DNA from: Scylla paramamosain
Taxonomy: Eukaryota; Arthropoda; Malacostraca; Decapoda; Portunidae
Assembly (NCBI RefSeq): GCF_035594125.1
Contig: NC_087185.1
Span: forward strand, 9,626,501-9,690,500
DNA length: 64,000 bases
Direction of reading: 5' to 3'
Notes under the pieces: generated by a model
The model's database searches: none
The model's input: the letters and a program-made list of their open reading frames with translations, nothing else
What the model was told of the DNA's origin: nothing
Shown here: positions 29,240 to 42,925 of the stretch, one piece after another
Layout: each line of letters opens with the position of its first letter
Position numbering within the stretch: the first letter of the stretch is position 1
Made by a program: the position numbers and the translations under genes

Positions 29240-32200
29240 TCTACGTAAAACACGTAAAACACTGAGAAGACAAGTATTCAGTAATTTTGTTTTGAATTCC
29301 CATATAGAGTGAGTTCCTTATTATTTATCGTTTTGGTGCCTAACATGCTGAACAACACTCAAAAGACAGATTTCTGATAAGGTCGTTTAATTTCCTCATA
29401 TAGGAGGCTTTGCATGCACTTTAGGGTTTGGTACATAAGTCCGAAAAAAAGGCTAAAATTAACTTTTTTGATGATATTCTGTTATCATATAACTGTCCTG
29501 AATTTTCCCAGAATTTTGGCAACGCGGTACCTATGAAGATAAATAACAAAAAAAAAAATCCTATTTTTTTTATTTACTTATTTATTTTTTCTCAATAAAG
29601 AGTGCTATTTGTGGGATTTAGCTTTTATGTACTTGAGGAACTTAAAAACACTCATAATACACGTTTCTCGTAATGTCCTTTCGTTTCCCAAACATAAGGT
29701 TCTTTGCATGGATTTAAGCGTTTTTATAGATAACATGATCAAAAACACTCAAAATACATGTTTTTGGTAATGTTATTCTGTTTGTCCTTAAAAGGTGTTT
29801 TCCATGCGTTTTAGAAGTTTTGTATATAAGGAGCTCAAAAACACTTAAAGGCAAGTTTTTTGTATGAATTGGTGTTATTCCAATGAAATATGATTGCCCT
29901 GCTTTTTAGTGCTTTACTGCCTATCACGCTCAAAAACACTTAAAAGACACTTTTCTGGTATTGTCATTTTTTTCTCACATAAAGGTGGTTTCGCATGCAA
30001 TTTGTATTTTTTGGTAACTAAGAATATCAAAAACACTCAAAATACACGAATTTGGTAAGGTTGTTCTGTTTCTCAATTAAGAGTGTTATTCATGAGTTTC
30101 AGCATTTTGGTATCTAGGAAACTTCTCCATATACTCGAGTTTTTGCGTTTTTTGCCTTGGTGTTCTTTTGAACTGTAATACACTCATTATACACTTTTCC
30201 CGCAATGTCCCTTTCTTTCCCAATATAGAGTGCTTTGTATCAATTTTAGCGTTTTTTTATAGGTAACAAGCTCAGAAACACTCAAAATATACCTTTTTGG
30301 TAATGTTTTTTCTCTTTCTTGATATTGGTTGGTTTGCATCCATTTTAGCGTTTTTCTGCGTAAAACACTGGGAAGACACGTTTTTAGTAATTTTGTTTTT
30401 GATTCCCATATCAAGTGAGTTCCTTATCATTTATCATTTTGGTGCCTAACTTGCTGAAAAACACTCAAAAGAAATATTTCTGATAAGGTCTTTATATTGG
30501 AGGCTTTGCGTGCAGTTTAGGGTTTGGTTAGGGTCCGAAAAAAAAGCTAAAATCAACTTTTTTGATAATATTCTCTTATCATATAATTGCCTTGAATTTT
30601 CCCAGAATTTTGGCATTTCGGTACCTATGAAGATGAATAATAAAAAAAAAAATTGCTATTTTTTTATTTTTTTTATTTATTTATTTTTCTAAATAAAGAG
30701 TGGGTTTTTGGTTTTTGGTACTTAACAAATTTAAAAACACTCATAATATACGTTTCTCGTAATGTCCTTTTGTTTCCTAAATATCAGGTTCTTTGCATGT
30801 ATTTAAGCGTTTTTATAGATAACATGATCAAAAACACTCAAAATACATGTTTTTGGTAATTTTATTGTTTCTTCATAAAGTTCGTTCTGCCTGCGTTTTA
30901 GCGGTTTAGTATACAAGGAGCTCAAAAACACTTAAAGGCAAGTTCTTGATAACAATTGGTTTTATTCAAATGTAATGTAATTGCCCTGCTTTTTGGTGCT
31001 TTATTGCCTATCAGGCTCAAAAACACTCAAAAGACATTTTTCTGGTAATGTCATTTTTTTCTCACATAAAGCTGGTTTCGCATGCAATTTGGGGTTTTGG
31101 TAACTAAGAATGTGAAAAGCTCTCAAAATACACGCGTATAGTAAGGTTGTTCTGTTTCTCAATTAGGAATGTTATTCATGAGTTTCAGCATTTTGGTATC
31201 TAGGAAACTTCTCCATATCCACAAGTTTTTGCGTTTTTTGCCTTTTGGTTCTTTTGAACTATAAAACACTCATTATACACTTTTCTTGCAATGTCCTTTT
31301 ATTTCCTAATATATAGTGCTTTGCATCAATTTTCGCGTTTTTTGTAGGTAACAAGCTCAAAAACACTCAAAATATACCTTTTTGTTAATGTTTTTCTATT
31401 TTTTTTATATTGGTTGGTTTGCATCCGTTTTAGCGTTTTTGTACGTAAAACAGTGAAAAGACATGTTTTCAGTAATTTTGTTTTGGATTCCCATATAGAG
31501 TGAGTTCCTTATTTATTTATCGTTTCGGTGCCTAACATTCTGAAAAACACTCAAAAGACACATTTCTTTTAAGGTCGTTTAATTTCCTTATATAGGAGGC
31601 TTTGCATGCACTTTAGGGTTTGGTATATAACAGTCCGAAAAAAAAGCTAAAATTAACTTTTTTGATCATTTTCTTTCATCATATAATAGCCCGGAATTTT
31701 CCCAGAATTTTGGTATCTCGGTACCTATGACGATGAATAACAAAAAAAAAAAAAAAAAAAATCCTATTTTTTATTTTTTTATTTATTTATTTTTCTAAAT
31801 AAAGAGTGTTATTTGTGGGTTTTAGCTTTTTGGTATTTAAGGAACTAAAAAAACACTCATAATACATATTTCTCGTAATGTCCTTTCGTTTCCCAAACAT
31901 AAGATTCTTTGCATGTATTTAAGCGTTTTTATAGATAACATGATCAAAAACACTCAAAATACATGTTTTTGGTAATGTTATTCTGTTTGTCCATAAAAAG
32001 GTGTTTTGCATGCGTTTTAGAGTTTTGGTATGTAATGAGCTCAAAAACACCTAAAGGCAAGTTCTTGGTAAAAGTTGGTTTTATTCCCATGTAATGTGAT
32101 TTCCCTGCTTTTTAGTGATTTATTGCCTAACACGCTCAAAAACACTCGAAAGACATTTTCTGGTAATATTATTTTTTCCCACATAAAGATAGTTTCGCAT

Positions 32201-35200
32201 GGAATTTGGAGTTTTGGTAACTAAGAATGTGAAAAACACTCAAAATACAGGCATTTAGTAAGGTAGATCTGTTTCTCAATTAAAAGTCTTATTCATGAGT
32301 TTCAGCATTTTGGTATATAAGAAACTTCTTTATGTACACAAGTTTTTGAGTTGTTTGCCTTGTGGTTCTTGTGAAACTATAAAACACTCATTATACACGT
32401 TTCTCGTAATGTCCTTTTCTTTCCTAATATAGAGTGCGTTTCATCCATTTTCGCATTTTTTTGTAGGTAACAAGCTCAAAAACACATCAAAACATATCTT
32501 TTTGGTAATGTTATTCTATTTCTTCATATTGGTTGGTTTGCATCCGTTTTAGCGTTTTTCTACGTAAATATTGTTGAAATTGCTGAAAAAAAACACTCAA
32601 AAGACAGGTTTCCGGTAAAGTTGAGTAATTTCTCCATATAGGTGGCTTTGCATGCACCTCAGGGTTTGGTACATAACTCCGGAAAAAAGCTAAAATTATA
32701 TTTTTTATAATGATTTTTTTTTTTTTTTTTTTACAAAATTTCCCTGAATTTTTTCCAGAATTTTGGTATCTCGGTACCTATAAAGATGAATAAGAAAATT
32801 TCTCTATAAAGTGTTATTTGTAAGTGTTAGCTTTTTGGTACTTAAGGAACTTAAAAACACTCATAATACACGATTTTCGTAATGTCCTTTTCTTATACAA
32901 ACATAGGGTTCTTTACATGTATTTAAGCGTTTTTATAGGTAACGTGATCAAAAACACTCAAAATACATATTTTTTGTAATGTTATTCTGTTTCTCCATAA
33001 AGGATGTTTTACATGCGTTTTAGCGTTTTGGTATGTAAGGAGTTAAAAAACACTTAAAGGCAAGTTCTTCGTAAAAGTTGGTTTTATTCCTAAGTAATGT
33101 GATTGTTCTGCTTTTTAGTGCTTTGTTGCATATCACGCTCAAAAACACTCAAAAGACATTTTTCTGGTAATGTCATTTTTTTCCCACATAAAGCTAGTTT
33201 CGCATGTAATTTGGCAATTTCGTAACTAATAATGTGAAAAACACTCAAAATTCACAATTTGGTAAGGGTAGTTCTCTTTCTCGATTAAAAGTGTTATTCA
33301 TGCATTTCATCATTTTGGTTTGTAAGAAACTTCTCTATATACACGAGTTTTTGCGTTTATTGCCTTGTGGTTCTTTTGAAACTATAAAACACTCATTATT
33401 TCTTATTTCTCGTAATGTTCTTTTGTTTCCTAATATAGAGTGCTTTCCATCCATTTTTGCATTTTTTTGTAGGTAACAAGCTTAAAAACACTCAAAATAT
33501 ATCTTTTTGGTAATGTTTTTCTATTTTTTCATATTGGTTGGTTTGCATCCGTTTTAGCGTTTTTCATCGTAAATCTCTGAAAAGACTCGTTTTCAGTAAT
33601 ATTGTTGAAATTGCTTCTGGTACAGGTTTCTGGTAAAGTCGTGTAATTTTCCCATATAGGTGGCTTTGCATGCACTTTAGGGTTTGGTACATAACTCCGG
33701 AAAAAAGCTAAAATTATATTTTTTGCTATTTTTTTTTCTTTACCTAATTTCCCTGAGTTTTGCTAGAATTTTAGCATCTCGGTACCAATGTAGATGAATA
33801 GAAAAAAAAAATATTCATTTATTTTTATTTTTTTCTGTATAAAGAGTGTTATTTGTATGTTTTAGCTTTTTGGTACTTAAGGAACCTAAAAACTCTCATA
33901 ATACATAATTTTCGTAATATCCTTTCGTTTCACAAACATAGGGTTCTTTGCATGTATTTAAGCGTTTTTATAGGTAACATTATCAAAAAAAAATTTAAAT
34001 TCATGTTTCTAGTAATGTTATTTTGTTTATCCATAAAGGGTGTTTTGCATGCGTTTTAGCATTTTCTTATGTAAGGAGTTAAAAACACTTAAAGGCATGT
34101 TTTTGGTAAAAGTTGGTTTTATTCCCATGTAATGTTATTGTTCTGATTTTTAGTGCTTTCTTGCATATCACGCTCTAAAACACTCAAAAGACACTTTTCT
34201 GGTAATGTCATTTTTTCCCACATAAAACTAGTTTCGCTTGTAATTTCGGATTTTCGTAACTAAGAATGTGAAAAACATTAAAAAAACTCACATTTGGTAA
34301 GACAGTTCTGTTTCTCAATTAAAAGTCTTATTCATGAGTTTCAGCATTTTGGAATGTAACAAACTTCTTTATATACACGAGATTTGCGTTTTTTGCCTTG
34401 TGGTTCTTGTGAAACTATAAAACACTCATTATACTCGTTTCTCGTAATGTCCATTTGCTTCCCAATATAGAGTGCTTTCCATCCATTTTCGCGTTTTTTG
34501 TAGGTAACAATTTAAAAAATACTCAAAATATACCTTTTTGGTAATGTTATTATATTTCTTCATTTTGGTTGGTTTGCATCCGTTTTAGCGTTTTCTACGT
34601 AAAACACCAAAAAGACACGTTTTCAGTAATTTTGTTTTGGATTCCCATTTAGATTGACTTCCTTGGGTTTTATCGTGTTGGTTCCTAACATACTGAAAAA
34701 CACTCATAAGACAGTTTTCTGGCAAAGACGTTTAATTTCCCCATATAGGTGGCTTTGCATGCACTTTAGGGGTTTGGTACATAACAGTCCGAAAAAAAAG
34801 CTAAATTTAACTATTTTGATAATGTTCTTATTTCATATAATTTCCTGAACTTTGTCCGAATTTTGGCACCTCGTTACCTGTGAAGATGAATAAGAATTTT
34901 AAAAATATCGTGTTTTTTTATCTAATTATTTTTTTTCTCAATAAAGAGTGTAATTTGTGGCTGTTACCTTTTTCGTAGTTAATGAACTTAAAAACACTCA
35001 TAATGCACGTTTCTCGTAATGTCCTTTCGTTTCCCAAAAATAGGGTTCCTTGCAAGTATTTAAGCGTTTTTATTGGTAATATGATCAAAAACACTCAAAT
35101 TACATGTTTTTGGTAATGTTATTCTGTTTCACCATAAAGTGTATTTTGCATGCATTTTAGTGTTTTGGTATATAAGGAGCTCAAAAACACTTAAAGGCAA

Positions 35201-35701
35201 GTTCTTGTTAAAAATTGGTTTTATTCGAATGTAATGTGATTGCCCTGCTTTTTAGTGATTTATTGCCTAACACGCTCAAAAACACTCAAAAGACATTTTT
35301 CTGGTAATGTCATTTTTTTTCCCACATAAAGTTGGTTTCGCATGCAATTTGGGGTTTTGGTAACTAAGAATGTGAAAAGCACTCAAAATACACGCATTTA
35401 GTAAGATTGTCCTGTTTCTCAATTAAGAGTGTTGTTCATGAGTTTAAGCATTTTGGTATCTACGAAACTTCTTCACATACACTAGTTATTGCATTTTTTG
35501 CCTTGTGGTTCTTTTTGTTTCTTTTGAACTATAAAACACTCATTATACACTTTTCTTGCAATGTCCTTTTCTTTCCCATTATAGAGTGCTTTGCATCAAT
35601 TTTTGTGTTTTTTATAGGTAACAAGCTCAAAAACACTCAAAATATACCTTTTTGGTAATGTTTTTCTATTTCTTTATATTGGTTGGTTTGCATCCGTTTT
35701 A
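29240..35701 (+). repeat. 6.46-kb super-repeat, copy 1 (six class A units)
   Basis: Tandem segment whose sequence recurs about 6462 bp downstream. It holds six class A units, with GCATCC markers near 30325, 31410, 32535, 33536, 34567 and 35683; those near 32.57 and 33.60 kb are the 10-monomer subtype. Matching landmarks include TTTGGTTAGGGTCC at about 30523 and 36985, and TTATCGTGTTGG at about 34670 and 41131. Differences from copy 2 are few single bases and homopolymer lengths, for example TTTGCG versus TTTGCA near 30505. No gene is seen. Confidence 0.93.
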
Positions 35702-38700
35702 GCGTTTTTCTACGTAAAACACTGAGAAGACAAGTATTCAGTAATTTTGTTTTGAATTCCCATATAGAGTGAGTTCCTTATTATTTATCGTTTTGGTGCC
35801 TAACATGCTGAACAACACTCAAAAGACAGATTTCTGATAAGGTCGTTTAATTTCCTCATATAGGAGGCTTTGCATGCACTTTAGGGTTTGGTACATAAGT
35901 CCGAAAAAAAGGCTAAAATTAACTTTTTTGATGATATTCTGTTATCATATAACTGTCCTGAATTTTCCCAGAATTTTGGCAACGCGGTACCTATGAAGAT
36001 AAATAACAAAAAAAAAAAATCCTATTTTTTTTATTTACTTATTTATTTTTTCTCAATAAAGAGTGCTATTTGTGGGATTTAGCTTTTATGTACTTGAGGA
36101 ACTTAAAAACACTCATAATACACGTTTCTCGTAATGTCCTTTCGTTTCCCAAACATAAGGTTCTTTGCATGGATTTAAGCGTTTTTATAGATAACATGAT
36201 CAAAAACACTCAAAATACATGTTTTTGGTAATGTTATTCTGTTTGTCCTTAAAAGGTGTTTTCCATGCGTTTTAGAAGTTTTGTATATAAGGAGCTCAAA
36301 AACACTTAAAGGCAAGTTTTTTGTATGAATTGGTGTTATTCCAATGAAATATGATTGCCCTGCTTTTTAGTGCTTTACTGCCTATCACGCTCAAAAACAC
36401 TTAAAAGACACTTTTCTGGTATTGTCATTTTTTTCTCACATAAAGGTGGTTTCGCATGCAATTTGTATTTTTTGGTAACTAAGAATATCAAAAACACTCA
36501 AAATACACGAATTTGGTAAGGTTGTTCTGTTTCTCAATTAAGAGTGTTATTCATGAGTTTCAGCATTTTGGTATCTAGGAAACTTCTCCATATACTCGAG
36601 TTTTTGCGTTTTTTGCCTTGGTGTTCTTTTGAACTGTAATACACTCATTATACACTTTTCCCGCAATGTCCCTTTCTTTCCCAATATAGAGTGCTTTGTA
36701 TCAATTTTAGCGTTTTTTTTATAGGTAACAAGCTCAGAAACACTCAAAATATACCTTTTTGGTAATGTTTTTTCTCTTTCTTGATATTGGTTGGTTTGCA
36801 TCCATTTTAGCGTTTTTCTGCGTAAAACACTGGGAAGACACGTTTTTAGTAATTTTGTTTTTGATTCCCATATCAAGTGAGTTCCTTATCATTTATCATT
36901 TTGGTGCCTAACTTGCTGAAAAACACTCAAAAGAAATATTTCTGATAAGGTCTTTATATTGGAGGCTTTGCATGCAGTTTAGGGTTTGGTTAGGGTCCGA
37001 AAAAAAAGCTAAAATCAACTTTTTTGATAATATTCTCTTATCATATAATTGCCTTGAATTTTCCCAGAATTTTGGCATTTCGGTACCTATGAAGATGAAT
37101 AATAAAAAAAAAAAATTGCTATTTTTTTATTTTTTTTATTTATTTATTTTTCTAAATAAAGAGTGGGTTTTTGGTTTTTGGTACTTAACAAATTTAAAAA
37201 CACTCATAATATACGTTTCTCGTAATGTCCTTTTGTTTCCTAAATATCAGGTTCTTTGCATGTATTTAAGCGTTTTTATAGATAACATGATCAAAAACAC
37301 TCAAAATACATGTTTTTGGTAATTTTATTGTTTCTTCATAAAGTTCGTTTTGCCTGCGTTTTAGCGGTTTAGTATACAAGGAGCTCAAAAACACTTAAAG
37401 GCAAGTTCTTGATAACAATTGGTTTTATTCAAATGTAATGTAATTGCCCTGCTTTTTGGTGCTTTATTGCCTATCAGGCTCAAAAACACTCAAAAGACAT
37501 TTTTCTGGTAATGTCATTTTTTTCTCACATAAAGCTGGTTTCGCATGCAATTTGGGGTTTTGGTAACTAAGAATGTGAAAAGCTCTCAAAATACACGCGT
37601 ATAGTAAGGTTGTTCTGTTTCTCAATTAGGAATGTTATTCATGAGTTTCAGCATTTTGGTATCTAGGAAACTTCTCCATATCCACAAGTTTTTGCGTTTT
37701 TTGCCTTTTGGTTCTTTTGAACTATAAAACACTCATTATACACTTTTCTTGCAATGTCCTTTTATTTCCTAATATATAGTGCTTTGCATCAATTTTCGCG
37801 TTTTTTGTAGGTAACAAGCTCAAAAACACTCAAAATATACCTTTTTGTTAATGTTTTTCTATTTTTTTTATATTGGTTGGTTTGCATCCGTTTTAGCGTT
37901 TTTGTACGTAAAACAGTGAAAAGACATGTTTTCAGTAATTTTGTTTTGGATTCCCATATAGAGTGAGTTCCTTATTTATTTATCGTTTCGGTGCCTAACA
38001 TTCTGAAAAACACTCAAAAGACACATTTCTTTTAAGGTCGTTTAATTTCCTCATATAGAAGGCTTTGCATGCACTTTAGGGTTTGGTATATAACAGTCCG
38101 AAAAAAAAGCTAAAATTAACTTTTTTGATCATTTTCTTTCATCATATAATAGCCCGGAATTTTCCCAGAATTTTGGTATCTCGGTACCTATGACGATGAA
38201 TAACAAAAAAAAAAAAAAAAAAAAATCCTATTTTTTTATTTTTTATTTATTTATTTTTCTAAATAAAGAGTGTTATTTGTGGGTTTTAGCTTTTTGGTAT
38301 TTAAGGAACTAAAAAAACACTCATAATACATATTTCTCGTAATGTCCTTTCGTTTCCCAAACATAAGATTCTTTGCATGTATTTAAGCGTTTTTATAGAT
38401 AACATGATCAAAAACACTCAAAATACATGTTTTTGGTAATGTTATTCTGTTTGTCCATAAAAAGGTGTTTTGCATGCGTTTTAGAGTTTTGGTATGTAAT
38501 GCGCTCAAAAACTCCTAAAGGCAAGTTCTTGGTAAAAGTTGGTTTTATTCCCATGTAATGTGATTTCCCTGCTTTTTAGTGATTTATTGCCTAACACGCT
38601 CAAAAACACTCGAAAGACATTTTCTGGTAATATTATTTTTTTCCCACATAAAGATAGTTTCGCATGGAATTTGGAGTTTTGGTAACTAAGAATGTGAAAA

Positions 38701-41700
38701 ACACTCAAAATACAGGCATTTAGTAAGGTAGATCTGTTTCTCAATTAAAAGTCTTATTCATGAGTTTCAGCATTTTGGTATATAAGAAACTTCTTTATGT
38801 ACACAAGTTTTTGAGTTGTTTGCCTTGTGGTTCTTGTGAAACTATAAAACACTCATTATACACGTTTCTCGTAATGTCCTTTTCTTTCCTAATATAGAGT
38901 GCGTTTCATCCATTTTCGCATTTTTTTGTAGGTAACAAGCTCAAAAACACATCAAAACATATCTTTTTGGTAATGTTATTCTATTTCTTCATATTGGTTG
39001 GTTTGCATCCGTTTTAGCGTTTTTCTACGTAAATATTGTTGAAATTGCTGAAAAAAAACACTCAAAAGACAGGTTTCCGGTAAAGTTGAGTAATTTCTCC
39101 ATATAGGTGGCTTTGCATGCACCTCAGGGTTTGGTACATAACTCCGGAAAAAAGCTAAAATTATATTTTTTATAATGATTTTTTTTTTTTTTTTTTACAA
39201 AATTTCCCTGAATTTTTTCCAGAATTTTGGTATCTCGGTACCTATAAAGATGAATAAGAAAATTTCTCTATAAAGTGTTATTTGTAAGTGTTAGCTTTTT
39301 GGTACTTAAGGAACTTAAAAACACTCATAATACACGATTTTCGTAATGTCCTTTTCTTATACAAACATAGGGTTCTTTACATGTATTTAAGCGTTTTTAT
39401 AGGTAACGTGATCAAAAACACTCAAAATACATATTTTTTGTAATGTTATTCTGTTTCTCCATAAAGGATGTTTTACATGCGTTTTAGCGTTTTGGTATGT
39501 AAGGAGTAAAAAAACACTTAAAGGCAAGTTCTTCGTAAAAGTTGGTTTTATTCCTAAGTAATGTGATTGTTCTGCTTTTTAGTGCTTTGTTGCATATCAC
39601 GCTCAAAAACACTCAAAAGACATTTTTCTGGTAATGTCATTTTTTTCCCACATAAAGCTAGTTTCGCATGTAATTTGGCAATTTCGTAACTAATAATGTG
39701 AAAAACACTCAAAATACACAATTTGGTAAGGGTAGTTCTCTTTCTCGATTAAAAGTGTTATTCATGCATTTCATCATTTTGGTTTGTAAGAAACTTCTCT
39801 ATATACACGAGTTTTTGCGTTTATTGCCTTGTGGTTCTTTTGAAACTATAAAACACTCATTATTTCTTATTTCTCGTAATGTTCTTTTGTTTCCTAATAT
39901 AGAGTGCTTTCCATCCATTTTTGCATTTTTTGTAGGTAACAAGCTTAAAAACACTCAAAATATATCTTTTTGGTAATGTTTTTCTATTTTTTCATATTGG
40001 TTGGTTTGCATCCGTTTTAGCGTTTTTCATCGTAAATCTCTGAAAAGACTCGTTTTCAGTAATATTGTTGAAATTGCTTCTGGTACAGGTTTCTGGTAAA
40101 GTCGTGTAATTTTCCCATATAGGTGGCTTTGCATGCACTTTAGGGTTTGGTACATAACTCCGGAAAAAAGCTAAAATGATATTTTTTGCTATTTTTTTTT
40201 CTTTACCTAATTTCCCTGAGTTTTGCTAGAATTTTAGCATCTCGGTACCAATGTAGATGCATAGAAAAAAAAAATTCATTTATTTTTATTTTTTTCTGTA
40301 TAAAGAGTGTTATTTGTATGTTTTAGCTTTTTGGTACTTAAGGAACCTAAAAACTCTCATAATACATAATTTTCGTAATATCCTTTCGTTTCACAAACAT
40401 AGGGTTCTTTGCATGTATTTAAGCGTTTTTATAGGTAACATTATCAAAAAAAAATTTAAATTCATGTTTCTAGTAATGTTATTTTGTTTATCCATAAAGG
40501 GTGTTTTGCATGCGTTTTAGCATTTTCTTATGTAAGGAGTTAAAAACACTTAAAGGCATGTTTTTGGTAAAAGTTGGTTTTATTCCCATGTAATGTTATT
40601 GTTCTGATTTTTAGTGCTTTCTTGCATATCACGCTCTAAAACACTCAAAAGACACTTTTCTGGTAATGTCATTTTTTCCCACATAAAACTAGTTTCGCTT
40701 GTAATTTCGGATTTTCGTAACTAAGAATGTGAAAAACATTAAAAAAACTCACATTTGGTAAGACAGTTTTGTTTCTCAATTAAAAGTCTTATTCATGAGT
40801 TTCAGCATTTTGGAATGTAACAAACTTCTTTATATACACGAGATTTGCGTTTTTTGCCTTGTGGTTCTTGTGAAACTATAAAACACTCATTTTACTCGTT
40901 TCTCGTAATGTCCATTTGCTTCCCAATATAGAGTGCTTTCCATCCATTTTCGCGTTTTTTGTAGGTAACAATTTAAAAAATACTCAAAATATACCTTTTT
41001 GGTAATGTTATTATATTTCTTCATTTTGGTTGGTTTGCATCCGTTTTAGCGTTTTCTACGTAAAACACCAAAAAGACACGTTTTCAGTAATTTTGTTTTG
41101 GATTCCCATTTAGATTGACTTCCTTGGGTTTTATCGTGTTGGTTCCTAACATACTGAAAAACACTCATAAGACAGTTTTCTGGCAAAGACGTTTAATTTC
41201 CCCATATAGGTGGCTTTGCATGCACTTTAGGGGTTTGGTACATAACAGTCCGAAAAAAAAGCTAAATTTAACTATTTTGATAATGTTCTTATTTCATATA
41301 ATTTCCTGAACTTTGTCCGAATTTTGGCACCTCGTTACCTGTGAAGATGAATAAGAATTTTAAAAATATCGTGTTTTTTTATCTAATTATTTTTTTTTCT
41401 CAATAAAGAGTGTAATTTGTGGCTTTTACCTTTTTCGTAGTTAATGAACTTAAAAACACTCATAATACACGTTTCTCGTAATGTCCTTTCGTTTCCCAAA
41501 AATAGGGGTCCTTGCAAGTATTTAAGCGTTTTTATTGGTAATATGATCAAAAACACTCAAATTACATGTTTTTGGTAATGTTATTCTGTTTCACCATAAA
41601 GTGTATTTTGCATGCATTTTAGTGTTTTGGTATATAAGGAGCTCAAAAACACTTAAAGGCAAGTTCTTGTTAAAAATTGGTTTTATTCGAATGTAATGTG

Positions 41701-42163
41701 ATTGCCCTGCTTTTTAGTGATTTATTGCCTAACACGCTCAAAAACACTCAAAAGACATTTTTCTGGTAATGTCATTTTTTTTCCCACATAAAGTTGGTTT
41801 CGCATGCAATTTAAGGTTTTGGTAACTAAGAATGTGAAAAGCACTCAAAATACACGCATTTAGTAAGATTGTCCTGTTTCTCAATTAAGAGTGTTGTTCA
41901 TGAGTTTAAGCATTTTGGTATCTACGAAACTTCTTCACATACACTAGTTATTGCATTTTTTGCCTTGTGGTTCTTTTTGTTTCTTTTGAACTATAAAACA
42001 CTCATTATACACTTTTCTTGCAATGTCCTTTTCTTTCCCATTATAGAGTGCTTTGCATCAATTTTTGTGTTTTTTATAGGTAACAAGCTCAAAAACACTC
42101 AAAATATACCTTTTTGGTAATGTTTTTCTATTTCTTTATATTGGTTGGTTTGCATCCGTTTTA
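35702..42163 (+). repeat. 6.46-kb super-repeat, copy 2
   Basis: Second tandem copy, with class A markers near 36792, 37877, 39001, 40002, 41028 and 42145. Small differences from copy 1 are scattered: AGACAGTTTTG versus AGACAGTTCTG near 40765, GGCTTTTACC versus GGCTGTTACC near 41423, and TTAAGGTTTTGG versus TTGGGGTTTTGG near 41811. These argue against a simple assembly duplicate. The copy joins copy 1 without extra sequence. No gene is seen. Confidence 0.93.
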
Positions 42164-42925
42164 GCGTTTTTCTACGTAAAACACTGAGAAGACAAGTATT
42201 CAGTAATTTTGTTTTGAATTCCCATATAGAGTGAGTTCCTTATTATTTATCGTTTTGGTGCCTAACATGCTGAACAACACTCAAAAGACAGATTTCTGAT
42301 GAGGTCGTTTAATTTCCTCATATAGGAGGCTTTGCATGCACTTTAGGGTTTGGTACATAAGTCCGAAAAAAAGGCTAAAATTAACTTTTTTGATGATATT
42401 CTGTTATCATATAACTGTCCTGAATTTTCCCAGAATTTTGGCAACGCGTTACCTATGAAGATAAATAACAAAAAAAAAATCCTATTTTTTTTATTTACTT
42501 ATTTATTTTTTCTCAATAAAGAGTGCTATTTGTGGGATTTAGCTTTTATGTACTTGAGGAACTTAAAAACACTCATAATACACGTTTCTCGTAATGTCCT
42601 TTCGTTTCCCAAACATAAGGTTCTTTGCATGGATTTAAGCGTTTTTATAGATAACATGATCAAAAACACTCAAAATACATGTTTTTGGTAATGTTATTCT
42701 GTTTGTCCTTAAAAGGTGTTTTCCATGCGTTTTAGAAGTTTTGTATATAAGGAGCTCAAAAACACTTAAAGGCAAGTTTTTTGTATGAATTGGTGTTATT
42801 CCAATGAAATATGATTGCCCTGCTTTTTAGTGCTTTACTGCCTATCACGCTCAAAAACACTTAAAAGACACTTTTCTGGTATTGTCATTTTTTTCTCACA
42901 TAAAGGTGGTTTCGCATGCAATTTG
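42164..42925 (+). repeat. 6.46-kb super-repeat, partial third copy
   Basis: About 760 bp matching 29240-30004 and 35702-36465. Identity stops at 42926, where copies 1 and 2 read ATTTGTATTT and this one reads ATTTGGGGTT and continues as an ordinary class A unit. The residual copy suggests exchange between two near-identical 0.76-kb segments, or a further partial duplication. Confidence 0.88.

Noticed and set aside
29240..42925. Super-repeat as a pure assembly artefact
   Set aside because: Copies differ at scattered bases and homopolymers and the third copy is partial with a sharp edge. Not fully excluded without reads.
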